Assembly: GCA_036850595.1 (NCBI GenBank)
Contig: CM072160.1
Location: 4,729,773 to 4,793,772, forward strand
From: Rhyacichthys aspro
Taxonomy: Eukaryota > Chordata > Actinopteri > Gobiiformes > Rhyacichthyidae
Reading direction: 5' to 3'
Length of the DNA: 64,000 nt
How positions within the stretch are numbered: position 1 is the stretch's first letter; the number at the start of each line of letters is the position of its first letter. This document shows positions 1 to 11,792 of this stretch, piece after piece. The translations under genes and the position numbers were made by a program. A model generated the notes under the pieces. That model worked only from the letters and a program-made list of their open reading frames with translations. It was not told the origin of the DNA and ran no database searches.

Positions 1-671
1 GCTCAGTTAAACACTTTTGAAATAAATAAATAAAAATATAATGAGAGAAATGAAAGTGATTAGAATAAATAATACAATAATAAAAATTTTACTTTATACA
101 TCTACGATACATAAAAATGACCTGAACTTATTAGAGAAACATTTGATTGCCATTGGTGCAGCAGGACTATGTATTTAACGTCAGATTCATCTAAAAACAT
201 GGCCTTCCTACTTTACTTTACTCAGCTTCAAACTGAAAACAAAAGTAATGTTAAAACTGATCTGTAAACCTTGTAGATGCTAACAAACAGCATTATGTAA
301 CAAAAAATTAAAGCTGTGAATAATAATAATTCACTGCCACACTCGGTGAAAATGGAAAATGAGGATGACAAAAGCGTGAAAATAGCTGAAATATACACCT
401 GCTCAAGTCAAAACAAACATTTGAAAACTCTGGTAATTGGCTTGAATGTCTGACGCTGTAAATTTGTATTATTTTATTTTATTTTTTTACTGAATACATA
501 GGCTTTAGGTTTTCTATTAGTCTAGTTGTCTACATTAGTAAGAAAGCTTAACTGTTTAATGTTACAAGTCACTATTGGCTATTTATCCTTTATAAACAGT
601 CCAGGTAATGTTGTGTTTCCCTTTTCCCTGCCTTTTTAGTTGTTAAAAAGCTTTGATAACCAACCAATCCT
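1..671. other. AT-rich non-coding flank
   Basis: No exon-like open frame or conserved coding signal is visible here. It is very AT-rich with poly-A/T and AATAAAT runs. It is probably intron of the partial C1q gene whose last exon begins at 1375, or the intergenic sequence before it. Confidence 0.5.
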
Positions 672-1350
672 AGTGTAATATTCTAAAATAGCTTTCATCA
701 TAAATTGAATCTGTTTATTTCTCATAAATCACTTTTGTTTCCAGGGTAACTTTATGCTCCTGGAAAACTCAAAAAAGAATAAATAAATAAAAATCAAATA
801 AAATCATATAATTACAAAAAATCAAATACATTAAAAAAATTCAAATAAATAAAATTCACAAAATTCATGTAAAAAAAGGAGTATAATGGAAAAAATATAG
901 TGTAAAAACTGAGTTGACTGAAATTGAGCCAAACTTTCAGACCTTATATTATAAATAATATACTATGCATCATGTAGACTTAGTAAAGTACTGATGCAAA
1001 GTAGTGTAATATTCTAAAATAGCTTTCATCATAAATTGAATCTGTTTATTTCTCATAAATCACTTTTGTTTCCAGGGTAACTTTTTGCTCCTGGAAAACT
1101 CAAAAAAGAATAAATAAATAAAAATCAAATAAAATCATATAATTACAAAAAATCAAATACATTTAAAAAATTCAAATAAATAAAATTCACAAAATTCATG
1201 TAAAAAAAAGGAGTATAATGGAAAAAATATAATGGAAAAACTGAGTTGACTGAAATTGAGCCAAACTTTCAGACCTTAATAGTTTATAATATACTATGCA
1301 TCATGTAGACTTAGTAAAGTACTGATGCAAACTAGTGTAATATACTAAAA
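672..1350. repeat. 331-bp direct tandem duplication
   Basis: The block starting AGTGTAATATTCTAAAAT at 672 recurs at 1003 and its first ~18 bases recur again at 1334, giving an exact 331-bp offset each time. The two full units differ only by a few substitutions and small indels (for example TTTATGCTCC versus TTTTTGCTCC). The array ends about 25 bp before the 3' splice site of the C1q exon at 1375. It is seen directly in the sequence and looks recent. Confidence 0.92.
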
Positions 1351-1374
1351 TAATGAATGTGTATTTGTGTCCAG

Positions 1375-1796
1375 CGAGCCGCAGCGTCTTCTCGGCCACC
1401 CTCAACAACCCTCAGCAGGACTGCAACACCCAAACCCCGAGCTCCAGCGACACACGCGTCATCTACAACAACGTCATGATCAACCAAGGAGGCAACTACA
1501 ACAGCGCCACCGGCATCTTCACCGCTCCTCGCAAAGGCGTCTACAACTTCGCCGTCACCCTGTACAACCTGGGCAACCTGAAGTCCTGCGCCGCTCTCAT
1601 GATTAACGGTGTGAAAAAGTACACGTTGATGGAGAAAGCGGCCAGCGATACGCAAGATAGCGCCAGTTTATCCATGACCTTCAGTCTGGAAGCAGGAGAC
1701 AGGGTGTACGTGGACCAGCCGGCGTCGTGCGTCATGTGCGCTCACGATAATCTTTACAATACGTTCACCGGTTTTCTCTTGTACGCTACGGCTTGA
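1375..1796 (+). CDS. Secreted C1q-domain protein 1, last exon (partial gene)
   Basis: This terminal exon encodes a whole globular C1q (gC1q) head of about 140 residues. Visible hallmarks are the opening SRSVFSATL strand, the YNNVMINQGGNYNSATGIFTAPRKG block (aromatic and Gly positions typical of C1q/TNF jelly rolls), an acidic ...DRVYVDQPASC region and the terminal FTGFLLYATA. The 3' splice site is TTTGTGTCCAG at 1364-1374. The exon begins with two bases of a codon, so one base comes from an upstream exon, the same phase as the C1q exon of the next gene. Upstream exons (signal peptide, stalk) are not visible and may lie left of the window. The family forms secreted trimers with roles from complement-like recognition to synaptic and metabolic signalling; the specific role is unknown. 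It is the closest relative in the window of the gene at 3555. Confidence 0.85.
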
Positions 1797-1833
1797 AGGA
1801 GTCAAAATGTAGCTGGTCTGGGTCTTTAGCCGC

Positions 1834-1839
1834 AATAAA
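1834..1839 (+). terminator. Poly(A) signal of C1q gene 1
   Basis: AATAAA lies 38 bp after the TGA at 1794-1796 and is the first canonical signal downstream. Confidence 0.6.
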
Positions 1840-2099
1840 ATACAATCAAATCAGTAGTTTTTGATCACTGCTTCCTCACAATTACTTCAACGTTTTTCAC
1901 TATCAGGTGCTTGAGTAAACAATTGTATGTCACTGTCCTGATTGGTGACTGTAGCTCTTTAATTTCCTTATGTAACCATGAATGGAAATGGAAATATGGA
2001 ATGGAAATGTGCAATGGAACTGACTTAATAAACCAGACTGAAAAAAAAGCTTAAATTGTCTTGTCGTTGTTGTGCAAACTGAGCAAAATACTGACACAC

Positions 2100-2625
2100 G
2101 AGGCGCAAAAGTTAATAGGAATCCTTTCAGGGGCTGGGGATGGTGACATTTGGAAGCTTTAATTCAATTTTGAATGTGAGATTTCATCTTCATCAAAGTT
2201 ATCACACAAGCTATAGTTTCCTCCTTTTATGGAAACAGGTTTTAGTTGGATTTGAACAGGTTTTAGATGGATTTCAGCAGGTTTTAGATGGATTTAAACA
2301 GGTTTTAGTTAAATTTGAACAGGTTTTAGATGGATTTCAGCAGATTTTAGATGGATTTAAACAGGTTTTAATTGGATTTCAACAGGTTTTAGATGGATTT
2401 AAACATGTTTTAGTTAGATTTCAACAGGTTTTAGATGGATTTCAACAGATTTTAGATGGATTTAAAAAGGTTTTAGATGGATTTCAACAGGTTTTAGATG
2501 GATTTTAGCAGGTTTTAGATGGATTTCAACAGGTTTTAAATGGATTTCAACAATATCTCCTTCTAAATGTATTGAAGGGCCACATAAAACTTTGCAATCG
2601 ACAAAATACACCCACTATGAATATA
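2100..2625 (+). mobile_element. hAT-like non-autonomous element with 21-bp minisatellite (copy A)
   Basis: The core (about 2235-2555) is a tandem array of a ~21-bp unit, AGGTTTTAGATGGATTTGA and variants. The flanks match other copies in the window: the left flank (about 2135-2230, ending ATCACACAAGC...TTTCCTCC) resembles the start of the copy at 51862, and the right flank carries the TTTGCAA/GGGCCACATAAAA segment seen in inverted form at 25270. Ends and target duplication are not resolved. The array yields a 122-codon open frame (2140-2508) of repeated QVLDGF, which is a by-product of the 21-bp period and not a gene. Confidence 0.7.
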
Positions 2626-3490
2626 TCTCAATGATGGGCACCTTGTCATATCATGAGAACATATATTTGAACATATAAAACAACTCCATTGATTTTATAC
2701 ATGCAAAATACCTCTTGAGTAACAGTTTAATGTGAGTGTGCTGCAGAACCACGCTGTTAAAGGTTATTGAAGCCCTTTGCACACATCACCAGAGGTTGTC
2801 AGGACGATTGCCTCCAGACTTTCTCCAGACCTGAACGTTCACACGGAAATAAAGTCTGGAGGACGTCCGCTGAACTCGCAAATACAAGCTACATTTAACG
2901 GCACTTCAGACAAACGGCACATACTGGACATCCAATTTTAAATGTTATATTATATCAGGAATAAACAAATAAAATGCCAATAAAATCAGTCTAACTACAA
3001 AGGTGCATCATATCTGTGATGACACGTGTTTAATTTATGAATCTGTTGGCGATGTTTAAAAAAGGTCAGTGCAGAATACAAAAAACAAAAGGTGCGGCGC
3101 CTTGTGCTAGATTTTTACTGTTTGTTCTCCCAAGGCAGGTAGCTGTGGCATTAAACAGGTGCCATGCTCATTGAAATACAACATCACTGACCCCGAAGTT
3201 GCATAAAAATCTCCGAAACACTACATGGCAGGCCTTTATCTTGTATGTGAAGCCTGTGCCCCGGTGAGATAAGCCTATCAAGGATCAGGACATCTGATAT
3301 CTCACAATAAAACAAAGCGGTGCAGGGCGTGTGTCGGCTCCTGTGTGAATTTAGTGACAGAAACGTCCCTCTAATGAAGAAATCCCTCTTCACTTTTTAC
3401 AGAAATAAACCCAGATGATATTAAAGCTCACAATGACAAGTGGGAGTGACTTTTTGAGGAGAGGACTGCCTTAAACAGGACGAAGGAGGG
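2626..3490. other. Intergenic, between C1q genes 1 and 2
   Basis: I see no exon, RNA gene or recognisable element. The last ~100 bp lead into the promoter of C1q gene 2. Confidence 0.4.
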
Positions 3491-3500
3491 GCTTTTTGTG

Positions 3501-3507
3501 ATATATA
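3501..3507 (+). promoter_or_regulatory. TATA box of C1q gene 2
   Basis: ATATATA at 3501-3507 sits 48 bp before the ATG at 3555, which would put transcription start near 3530 and leave a very short 5' UTR. Position and motif fit a TATA box; no transcript evidence is available. Confidence 0.55.
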
Positions 3508-3554
3508 CCTACGACCAGGCTTTTCGGAGCAGTTTGAACTCTGTGCTTCTGAAG

Positions 3555-5726
3555 ATGTCAACTCTAAGCACCAAAATGAGAGGTATGCTTCACAAAGTAT
3601 CACAATGTCATACTGTCTTTTATTTTCTCACACTTTTTTTTTCTTGTAGTGTTTTTATTGCTGGTTGTGTTGAAAGTGATAGCTGCTCAAAGGATTCGAG
3701 ACTTCGAGAACGCTACGTTCAACTTCGGAGGCAAACCGTCTGAAAACGGTACGGTATATCGTTTTAAAGTCTTCCTGTGTTGTTATTTTGTCGTTTTTAA
3801 TCCGTCCCGCGTTGTTCTGCGTTGTCAGAGTGCAAGGCGGACGAATCCTCGTGCCGCTGCTGTATGATGTTGCAAAAGGTGGACACACTGAAACAGATGA
3901 TGAATCAGAAGTTGAGCGCGTTGGAGGCGGATCTGACGAGCACGCAGCAAGTTTACAAGGATTTGTCAAGTAAGGAAAACTATCAATACACATTACACAA
4001 ATACAAAGGGATGGCCTGATAATACTTTTTCCTGATACAACTTAAAAATGCTATGAGAACTTTTGAATCATGCACAGATTTCAAACATGGCACAGGATCA
4101 TAGAGAATTAAGTCCAAAAAATAACAAGCAAATGAACTGTAAAGGCTTATAACTGTCAATAGGTAATACAATAAATTAAAAAAGCTGATTTAGGCTTGAA
4201 ATAAATGTTGCAGATATGATATTTGCTACTTTAAATGTATTTTAAAATATTGATTCCAGTTAAACAAATGCTGTAAATGGATTTTGAACATTTTGTGCTC
4301 CGATAAAAATGCTTAATAATAACTTTTTATAATCAAAAAGTTATGCATTTGCTTGATTTCAGATGATTTTCAGATTTCAGCTGTTTCTTATTTTAAAGGT
4401 GTCCTGTTTTGGTGCTTTTACGACAAAGCTAGCTTTACTTTCACAATTATATTAATTATTATATTACAACATGTTTAAATAGTGGTGTGTAGAGAAAAGT
4501 CGGCACAAAAGGTGACAATGAGTAAAGCACTTGTATGACAGCATCAAAGTAGGTCAAACAAGCACAAAAGACTCAGATGTCAGTGATTACCGAGTATTAC
4601 TGTCCTGTATCTGGACAACACTGACCAATGGGACAAGTTAAAAGTTCTAGTGACGTTTGTATTGTTTCTTTTGGGGAAATTTGCATACATTTTAAACCTA
4701 TATTGTGTCATTGGAAAAAAATAAATGGAGAAACACTGAACAATACACAACAAATGATAAATAAGCTACATTCTTTTAAGTATTTACCTATAAGCAAAAG
4801 GAAAAAGCATTTAAATACACAAAAGCATCCATTAGGAGCCAGTTTTATTGCTTTTTCATGAGAAATTGTTTTTCTTTTTTAGATGTGGATATCACATGGT
4901 AGCACTTGATACTGAAAAAAAAAAAAATCCAATACTCTACTATAATATCATGATACAACAATAAGGCAGACATAAACTCACAATAAATCACGATATCTGT
5001 GAAAACGTCGTGGAAACAGAACCTTGATTGACAAAAAGTGGGTTTTGTGCATTCATTTTTGCATCATAGTGGTGTTTTAATGTAATTAGTTTGAAATTAA
5101 CCAAAGTATCTGTTGAACGAGTGTATTTCACAAACAAAAACGATCTATTAATGATATATTCGATATATTGTCACACTTTTTTCTTTTGATTTTGAGCAGT
5201 TTGAGAAGTCTTGTCTCCCGTTTGGTTGGTAGCTGGACAACACAGACTAATAAAATTCAACTTTCTCTGTCTTTGTCTCCTCTTTGCCCCGACAGCCCAC
5301 CGCTCGGCCTTCTCCGCCGCTCTGTTTTTGAACCCCACCAACCTCTTGTGTCTCGGGCCCTTCTCCAACACCAGAACCATCAAATACCAAAATGTCTTCT
5401 TCAACCTGGGCAACAACTACAACGTGAGCACAGGTTTTTACACGGCTCCTTACGCCGGTTCCTACAGCCTCTCCGTGTCCGTCTTCCACGACGCCGGGCA
5501 AGAGAGCAACGAGCAGTCCTGCGTCTTTCTGATGGTCAACAACGCCATGATCGCCGGGGCGTCCGACATCCACCGCTACGACCACGAGGACAGCACCACG
5601 GTGTCCATCGCCGCGCACCTGAACGCCGGGGACAAGGTGGAAGTTCGACTGAAAAGCGGGTGCCTACTGTGCATGGAGAACAGCCATTACAACGTGTTCA
5701 GCGGCTTCCTGCTTTACGCCGATTAA
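3555..5726 (+). CDS. Secreted C1q-domain protein 2 (232 aa, stalk plus gC1q head)
   Basis: Exons 3555-3582, 3650-3748, 3829-3969 and 5296-5726 join in frame (699 nt). Residues 1-22 form a signal peptide (VFLLLVVLKVIAAQ core). A short stalk follows, with a Cys cluster C-x6-C-x-CC (CKADESSCRCC, about residues 44-54) and then a heptad-like helix (VDTLKQMMNQKLSALEADL) that could trimerise the protein. The gC1q domain fills the last exon from about residue 91 to the terminal FSGFLLYAD. There is no Gly-X-Y collagen region, so it belongs with the short cerebellin-like/C1q-like secreted proteins rather than C1qA-C. It should be secreted as disulphide-linked oligomers; the ligand is unknown. Its phase-1 junction before the C1q exon matches gene 1, and with gene 3 the three form a head-to-tail tandem cluster. 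Confidence 0.88.
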
Positions 5727-5799
5727 AACGACTCACGTTCACCCGATAAAAAGATGATTATAGATTATCCCAAAGAGAAAAAGCACCCATTTTTTCTTT

Positions 5800-5805
5800 A
5801 ATAAA
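5800..5805 (+). terminator. Poly(A) signal of C1q gene 2
   Basis: AATAAA lies 74 bp after the TAA at 5724-5726; further AATAAA-type motifs follow at about 5848 and 5890. Confidence 0.6.
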
Positions 5806-5899
5806 GAAATAAATCACCAATACATTTGACTTATATCTCGATTTCAAATAAAATAATAAGAACTTCATTGTAGAAATTGTATTTGACGACAATAAAGGA

Positions 5900-8155
5900 A
5901 TAAAATAATTGTATTTTCACGTTTGTTTTTTATCTCATTGAGCACTGGTTGTTTATGACACTATTTTTTTAGTCTCATTTTAACATGTGTTTTCTCTTAT
6001 TTATGGCTTCTCATAACTTTCAACTCCAAGACTTACATCAACTGGATAAACATCTTTCCTTGTTATGGAGCCCTACTTATTTATGACACAATACAAAGCT
6101 TTATAACTTTTTCTAAACAGAAGCATATAGACAATGGACAATACAGTCAAGTGTTCGACTGCCTTTGGGTCTGGTCATTTTAAAATAACTCATTGTACAT
6201 CACCATTAATACATTTAGAAACCTTTTTCAGTAAGAGGAGAAAATTAGAAGACATTTCTTTATATTTTTGTGAAGTAAAAGTAAAGACAGTTGGAGAAAA
6301 CACACTATAAAACTATTGTATATTCACAATGTGGCCTAAAGTTATCTTACAATGAGAATTAGCTCATACTGTAGAAAAGGGCCTAATTACATAATAGAAA
6401 ACTATCTTGTGTGGTTGTTCTGATGGCTGTGGAAGAAATGGCCCCTTGGGGATAATAAAGATACCTTAAACCAAGAGTATAGAAACATTTTGAAAGAAAT
6501 ATTTGTGAAGTCCTAAAGTCTTGAGACAATGAGACAAGCTTTGGCCGATCACATGCTCACACAAACAGGGGTCTGCTCCCATTTAAATAAGGGTCTATGC
6601 AGCTTAAGAAGTCGGAAGGCGGATAATCCTGCTGGAAGAGACTATTCCAGTGCTGGGTATGTCTGCTTAAACACAGAAACAGACAAAATAGAAAAACATA
6701 AATAGAGAAAATGGAGGCAAAGTGAAAAAGCATAAATATTTGCTCCGCTGAACCCAGTAGGTATGCTCTGATGTTAGGTTGGAAGTTAGTATTAGTACTT
6801 TATATTTTGGTGATAAACTGACTAACAAAATAAAAGTGATATTGGGAAAGCTGCAGCTACTTAAAACACAATGCCCTGAGTTTAAAAGGTAGAGGACCTT
6901 TTCTCCTTCATCCAACGGGCCTTATCCTTGAGATTGTTAATATAAAACTTTATGACATAATGAGGACAATAACATCTCTTTCATTGACTGAGTGCACCTG
7001 GTTTCCTCCAGTCTGTAACTCTGAGTGACAGGACATTTTACCAACACATTTATGAATCAAAAACAGCCCGAAAATGGATGAATGAATGTATACAAGACAT
7101 ACTGAGGTGAAAGCATCCCATGTGATTTTACAGCAGTCTTTTAAAGTCCAAAATTGATGAAATGTTGGATTAATTGTCTCAATATCCAACTCTTCAATGA
7201 CCTGCCTCTGTCTGCCTGATGGGCCTTGTCCCATGTCTCACTCCATTCAGTTTGACCATTACTGTATGCCTCCAGTCATTATAAACACTGAGCCCTTTGA
7301 CTTTGTTGATAAATCCATCCAATTGGGAACTCTTATTAGCAAAAACAATGTTAACTTACAAGGTCATCAGTGCAAGGCTTGGGAACGTGCACTGGCCACT
7401 TTCACTCGACCGGAAGTGTGGGAAATACAAGGACACGCTACGATTTTAAAACAGCTCTGTGTTTAGTTCAGCTGTGTGGATCTCAACAAGCTTCACAATG
7501 TAAGTCTAGCCCGAGGAAATCACTAAATACAGACACACACGGGACTGTAGATTGGTTAAATGTGATACTAGGTGCTTAAGAGTACGATCGACCTTCTGAT
7601 ATCTTCCTTTTTGGACGAGTACAGCGGTAAAAACGATTATTTAAAACACGTGGGCTGCGGTTCTCACGTCATAACGCCAGATACAAGTCACATCCGCAGC
7701 ACTTTTTGGACTAATCGCAAAACACATCTAGGCCTCGTATCCAAACAATCTAACACGACAAGCTCTGTTTTTATTGTCTGTCGGGCGGTAATCCTAAACT
7801 CACTCCTGAGATCGATTTACTTTTATCCTAAAATATTAAAAGACTCATCATCGAGGGAATAGTCCGTTTTATGGAGAAACGAACACCTCATATTGTTCCC
7901 TCTGGCCTCCATCTAAAAGATAAGAGCGAAAACCAAAAGAAGCAGGACAGCTGACTGGGGACTCCATACACGCTTTAAAAACTGTACAGACAAAACAAGG
8001 CAGGCTCAAAAATCACTTAATGTGTCCCATAGGAAACACATTGTTATAATATAATAATATAACTCAAGTAATCAATAAAATTATTACTAGAATAAGACAA
8101 AGTAATCGTGCCCAAATGGTTTATGGCCCCAACGGCACCAGCTCTGTCACACAGC
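5900..8155. other. Intergenic, between C1q genes 2 and 3
   Basis: No coding exon is convincing. The open frames of 60-96 codons at 7197-7862 lack splice context and family resemblance. Around 6440-6470 the sequence CCCCTTGGGGATAATAAAG resembles the 3' tail of a fish LINE or SINE remnant, but only this short tail is recognisable. A slightly CpG-richer stretch lies at about 7620-7800 without a recognisable gene. Confidence 0.4.
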
Positions 8156-8159
8156 ATTA

Positions 8160-9104
8160 ATATACTGGTACAAATCCATCTAAAACCTGTTCAGAACCAA
8201 CTAAAACCTGTTCAGATCCATCTAAGACATGTTCAAATCCATAAAAACCTGCTCAAATTGAACTGAAACATATTCAAATCCAAATAAAACCTGTTCAAAT
8301 TCATCTAAAATATATTTAAATCCAAATAAAACCAGTTCAAATCAAAATAAAACCTGTTCAAATCCATATAAATCTGTTCAAATCCATATAAAATCTGTTC
8401 AAATCCATATAAAACCTGTTCAAATCCATATAAAATCTGTTCAAATCCATATAAAACCTGCTCAAATTGAACTGAAACATGTTCAAATCCAAATAAAACC
8501 TGTTCAAATTCATCTAAAATATATTTAAATCCAAATAAAACCAGTTCAAATCAAAATAAAACCTGTTCAAATCCATATAAAATCTGTTCAAATCCATATA
8601 AAACCTGCTCAAATTGAACTGAAACATGTTCAAATCCAAATAAAACCTGTTCAAATTCATCTAAAATATATTTAAATCCAAACAAAACCAGTTCAAATCA
8701 AAATAAAACCTGTTCAAATCCATATAAAATCTGTTCAAATCCATATAAAACCTGCTCAAATTGAACTGAAACATGTTCAAATCCAAATAAAACCTGTTCA
8801 AATTCATCTAAAATATATTTAAATCCAAATAAAACCAGTTCAAATCAAAATAAAACCTGTTCAAATCCATAAAAAACCTGCTCAAATTGAACTGAAACAT
8901 GTTCAAATCCAAATAAAACCTGTTCAAATTCATCTAAAATATATTTAAATCCAAATAAAACCAGTTCAAATGCACATAAAACCTGAAGATGAAACCTTCC
9001 ATTCAAAATGTAATTAAAGCTCGTCTTCATCTTCGGCCCCTGAAAGGATTCTTATTATTTCTTAACTATCGTGGCCCCTCACCACTTTGACTTTGACACC
9101 ACTG
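8160..9104 (-). mobile_element. hAT-like element with expanded 21-bp minisatellite (copy B)
   Basis: Read on the minus strand it starts CAGTGGTGTCAAAGTC (9104 downwards), continues with the GGTGAGGGGCC motif, and matches the ends of the copies at 25662 and 51862. Inside, 8160-8990 is an uninterrupted array of ~21-bp units (AAATCCATATAAAACCTGTTC and variants). A block starting GCTCAAATTGAACTG recurs at 8251, 8460, 8607, 8754 and 8880, so spacings are 209, 147, 147 and 126 bp, close to 10, 7, 7 and 6 units of 21. The minisatellite has therefore acquired a higher-order structure. The far end of the element is not resolved. Confidence 0.8.
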
Positions 9105-10170
9105 CCATAAAGTCTGGTGATTTTTATTAGTTTACAGAATGTAAAATGGAAGAAAAGAAGACAATTCTAAATCAATTCAATATTTGGTGTGATTTCAAAA
9201 CAGCAACAGTTCTTTTAGGCAGATTTTGTTTGAACATTTGGAGAATCCCAGACAAAACCAGGCCAAACTGGACTAAACCAGACCTTGTAATCCTGGACCA
9301 GACCAGACTTTGAGATGATGGGAATTACTTAATCACCTCCTTGTTCTGGAATCACGCTAAAAATGGAAGGTTTTTGTATCTTCGCTCACTTTTATAAATT
9401 GATTTAAAACAAATTCAAATTGTTTATTGTTGACAGCATTCTTCACAAATGTCTAAAACCTTTGCACTGTCCTGTATTTAGTAAAGGTACTTGAATATAA
9501 GTGACATTTTCCCTCTAAAAGTACTCAAGTAAAAATATACCCATTCAATAAATTACTTGAGTAAATGTCATGCTTCGAGCTTACGTAACCAACGGGCTTT
9601 TGACTAAAAAGAGTTGTTTTTGAACTTGAAACACTGAACAAAACTGTATCAGGTGTCCCAACAAACACTGATCAAAACGTCCCGATAATATTTGAGCCCA
9701 GAAAGTGAAAATGTCTCGGGAACACACAGGTATCACTTGTCGTGCTTTTGAGCTGCTCGACGTGAGAAATGTATTGTTGTCAGATCTGGGACAGTCACAA
9801 TCAATAACTCTGAATGCATTTCGTCTCTCTTTTGTTGTTCTGTTTGTGGTCCGTGACTCCTTCGGGAGCTGTCGATATGATCAGCGTTTTGGGGTAAAAT
9901 ATCAACCAAATGCCACCGTCCCACAAAGGCTTTTATGGATGGAACTATGGAGCGTTAACGGGACAAAGACACGGACTCGTCTTTCACAATAAAGCCAGGT
10001 CTGAGTGGTGCGGACGTGGCTCTCTTCGGAGACTTGAAGTGGGTTTGGGGTGCGATTGTAACCGGACGCCGGGGTGGGACGGGTTTAGACGACAAAAGGA
10101 GGGGCTTCTGCTGTTTACGGACTCTAAGGGAGGACCGATAATGAGATAATGAGCAAAAATCAAAGGTGTC
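9105..10170. other. Intergenic, upstream of C1q gene 3
   Basis: Around 9475-9565 there is a short copy of a dispersed repeat rich in AAGTA/TACTT (compare 17650-18060). Two open frames at 9705-10149 show no family resemblance. Nothing else is recognised. Confidence 0.4.
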
Positions 10171-10176
10171 GGAGGG

Positions 10177-10259
10177 ATATAACGCTTGAGGTGAGAGCGA
10201 GACTCCCAGTTTGACAAACTCACAAGACGTTTCAGAAGAGAGAGGACCAAAAACAAAAA
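10177..10259 (+). promoter_or_regulatory. Probable promoter and non-coding exon 1 of C1q gene 3
   Basis: A TATA-like ATATAAC at 10177-10183 is followed by an exon-like stretch ending in a strong 5' splice site (AAAAA/GTAAGTTT; exon end 10259). The coding exon at 11793 has a 3' splice site immediately before its ATG, so a non-coding first exon is required and this one fits. The start site is inferred as about 10205. Confidence 0.5.
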
Positions 10260-11792
10260 GTAAGTTTGGATATTATAGCTACTTAATATAATAAAAACCC
10301 TGCTAATGAAACATCAAAAATATGCATATATTAGTGTGTTTAATTTTGAAATGATGGGATCAGTCGATTAATATGCTGAAGATACACATTTACATTCATA
10401 TATTTGGAAATGAAGGTGTAATGTTAGTGAAAAAGCCTGAGAAATGTTTGTCATATTAATTTTAAAGTACTTTTTTATAGTTGTGTCAATAATATGCAAA
10501 CATTTTATACTTTGTGATGTGTTTCTCTTTTGGCCAATACTTCTGAAGACAAGACACAGATAGAGTTTTTCTGTTTTCTGTTTTTGTGGTTATTTTTTAC
10601 TTGTATTGTAAATATGAACCATACATAGATTTTCAAATACACATTTATATCTACATAGAAATGCCAAGCAGTGTTGATATTTCACATTTCATCCGTGACT
10701 TTTTTCAAAGTAGATGTTTTTTTTGTGCTTTAACAGATTTTTATTTGGCGTTTGCTTTACTTTTAGCATCTTTCATTTTACAGTCAAATATTTTCGATTA
10801 GAGACAAAGGGAATAGATTAGATTCCAGTAAATACGGCAATAAAGTAAAAGAGACTCTTCTGCTGATCACCTGAGGACTGGTATCAGAACAGTATCAATA
10901 TTATTAACTATTAATCCCCCGAGACGAGATTTAACTCTATTTCCAGATGTGCTCGTGTTGGCTGCATTACTTTCTTACAGTGTTTACATTCTGTTTGTGT
11001 CTCTTTTTCCGTTTCATATTTCCACCTGAAAACCAAAATGTTGCCACAGATGATTTAAAAGTAGCAGTAGCATCTTGAATTCTAATTTGACTAATCACAA
11101 TCCTTCGCTCTGAAATCACCAACGACTTTTTACTTCGACAAGAAATCCTGTCACCTGTTGATCTTGTGGCATCTTGTCACACCCCTAACATTTATGAATA
11201 TTAACTAATAAAGATTTAATATTACAAAATAACTGGCTCAAAAAATACAAGTCACATACATGCATTTAGACTTTTTGTTAATTCCTTGATGCAAAAATAC
11301 AAAGTGTTTTTTTGGTTTTTTTTTCAGAAACAGTAGAACATTATATTATTTTAAATAGTTTTGATCATGTCTCAATGAGCAAACTTTATATTTTGTATTA
11401 AGTAATTAAGCTGCAGTGATTTAAATATAATATACTACATTTTGTCATATCCTTGTTGAATGCCTTCAGGCACCTACGGTAGCCCAGTAGGGACACAGTG
11501 TTGATTATGAATAGATCTAGTTATGATTAAAAATAATGCAATCTTTGTGTCCTAGAAGCTGAAGCAAAAAGAAACAAGATTCAAGATTAAGGCACCTTTA
11601 CAAAGTGTTACTGAATGAAGAGAGTTTTATTTCAATAAATAAAACAAGGCAGACTGAAAAATGTCATGATCAGGACATAAACAGTATATTTCATAAAGAC
11701 AATGACAAATAAGGACAAATCCTCTGTGTTTCATTTCATTAAAATGAGACAAAAACGAAAGTGTTTTTGTTATTGTGCCCTTTCTTTTCCAG

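Noticed and set aside
2140..2508. 122-codon open frame of repeated QVLDGF units
   Set aside because: It comes from a 21-bp (7-codon) minisatellite inside a transposon; there is no splice or promoter context, and other copies of the array are not open.
5168..5749. 193-codon open frame overlapping C1q gene 2
   Set aside because: It is a shifted frame over the GC-rich C1q exon; the frame at 5296-5726 carries the C1q domain.
8160..8990. CRISPR-like array of regularly spaced repeats
   Set aside because: The units are contiguous with no unique spacers, and the surroundings are vertebrate genes; it is a minisatellite.
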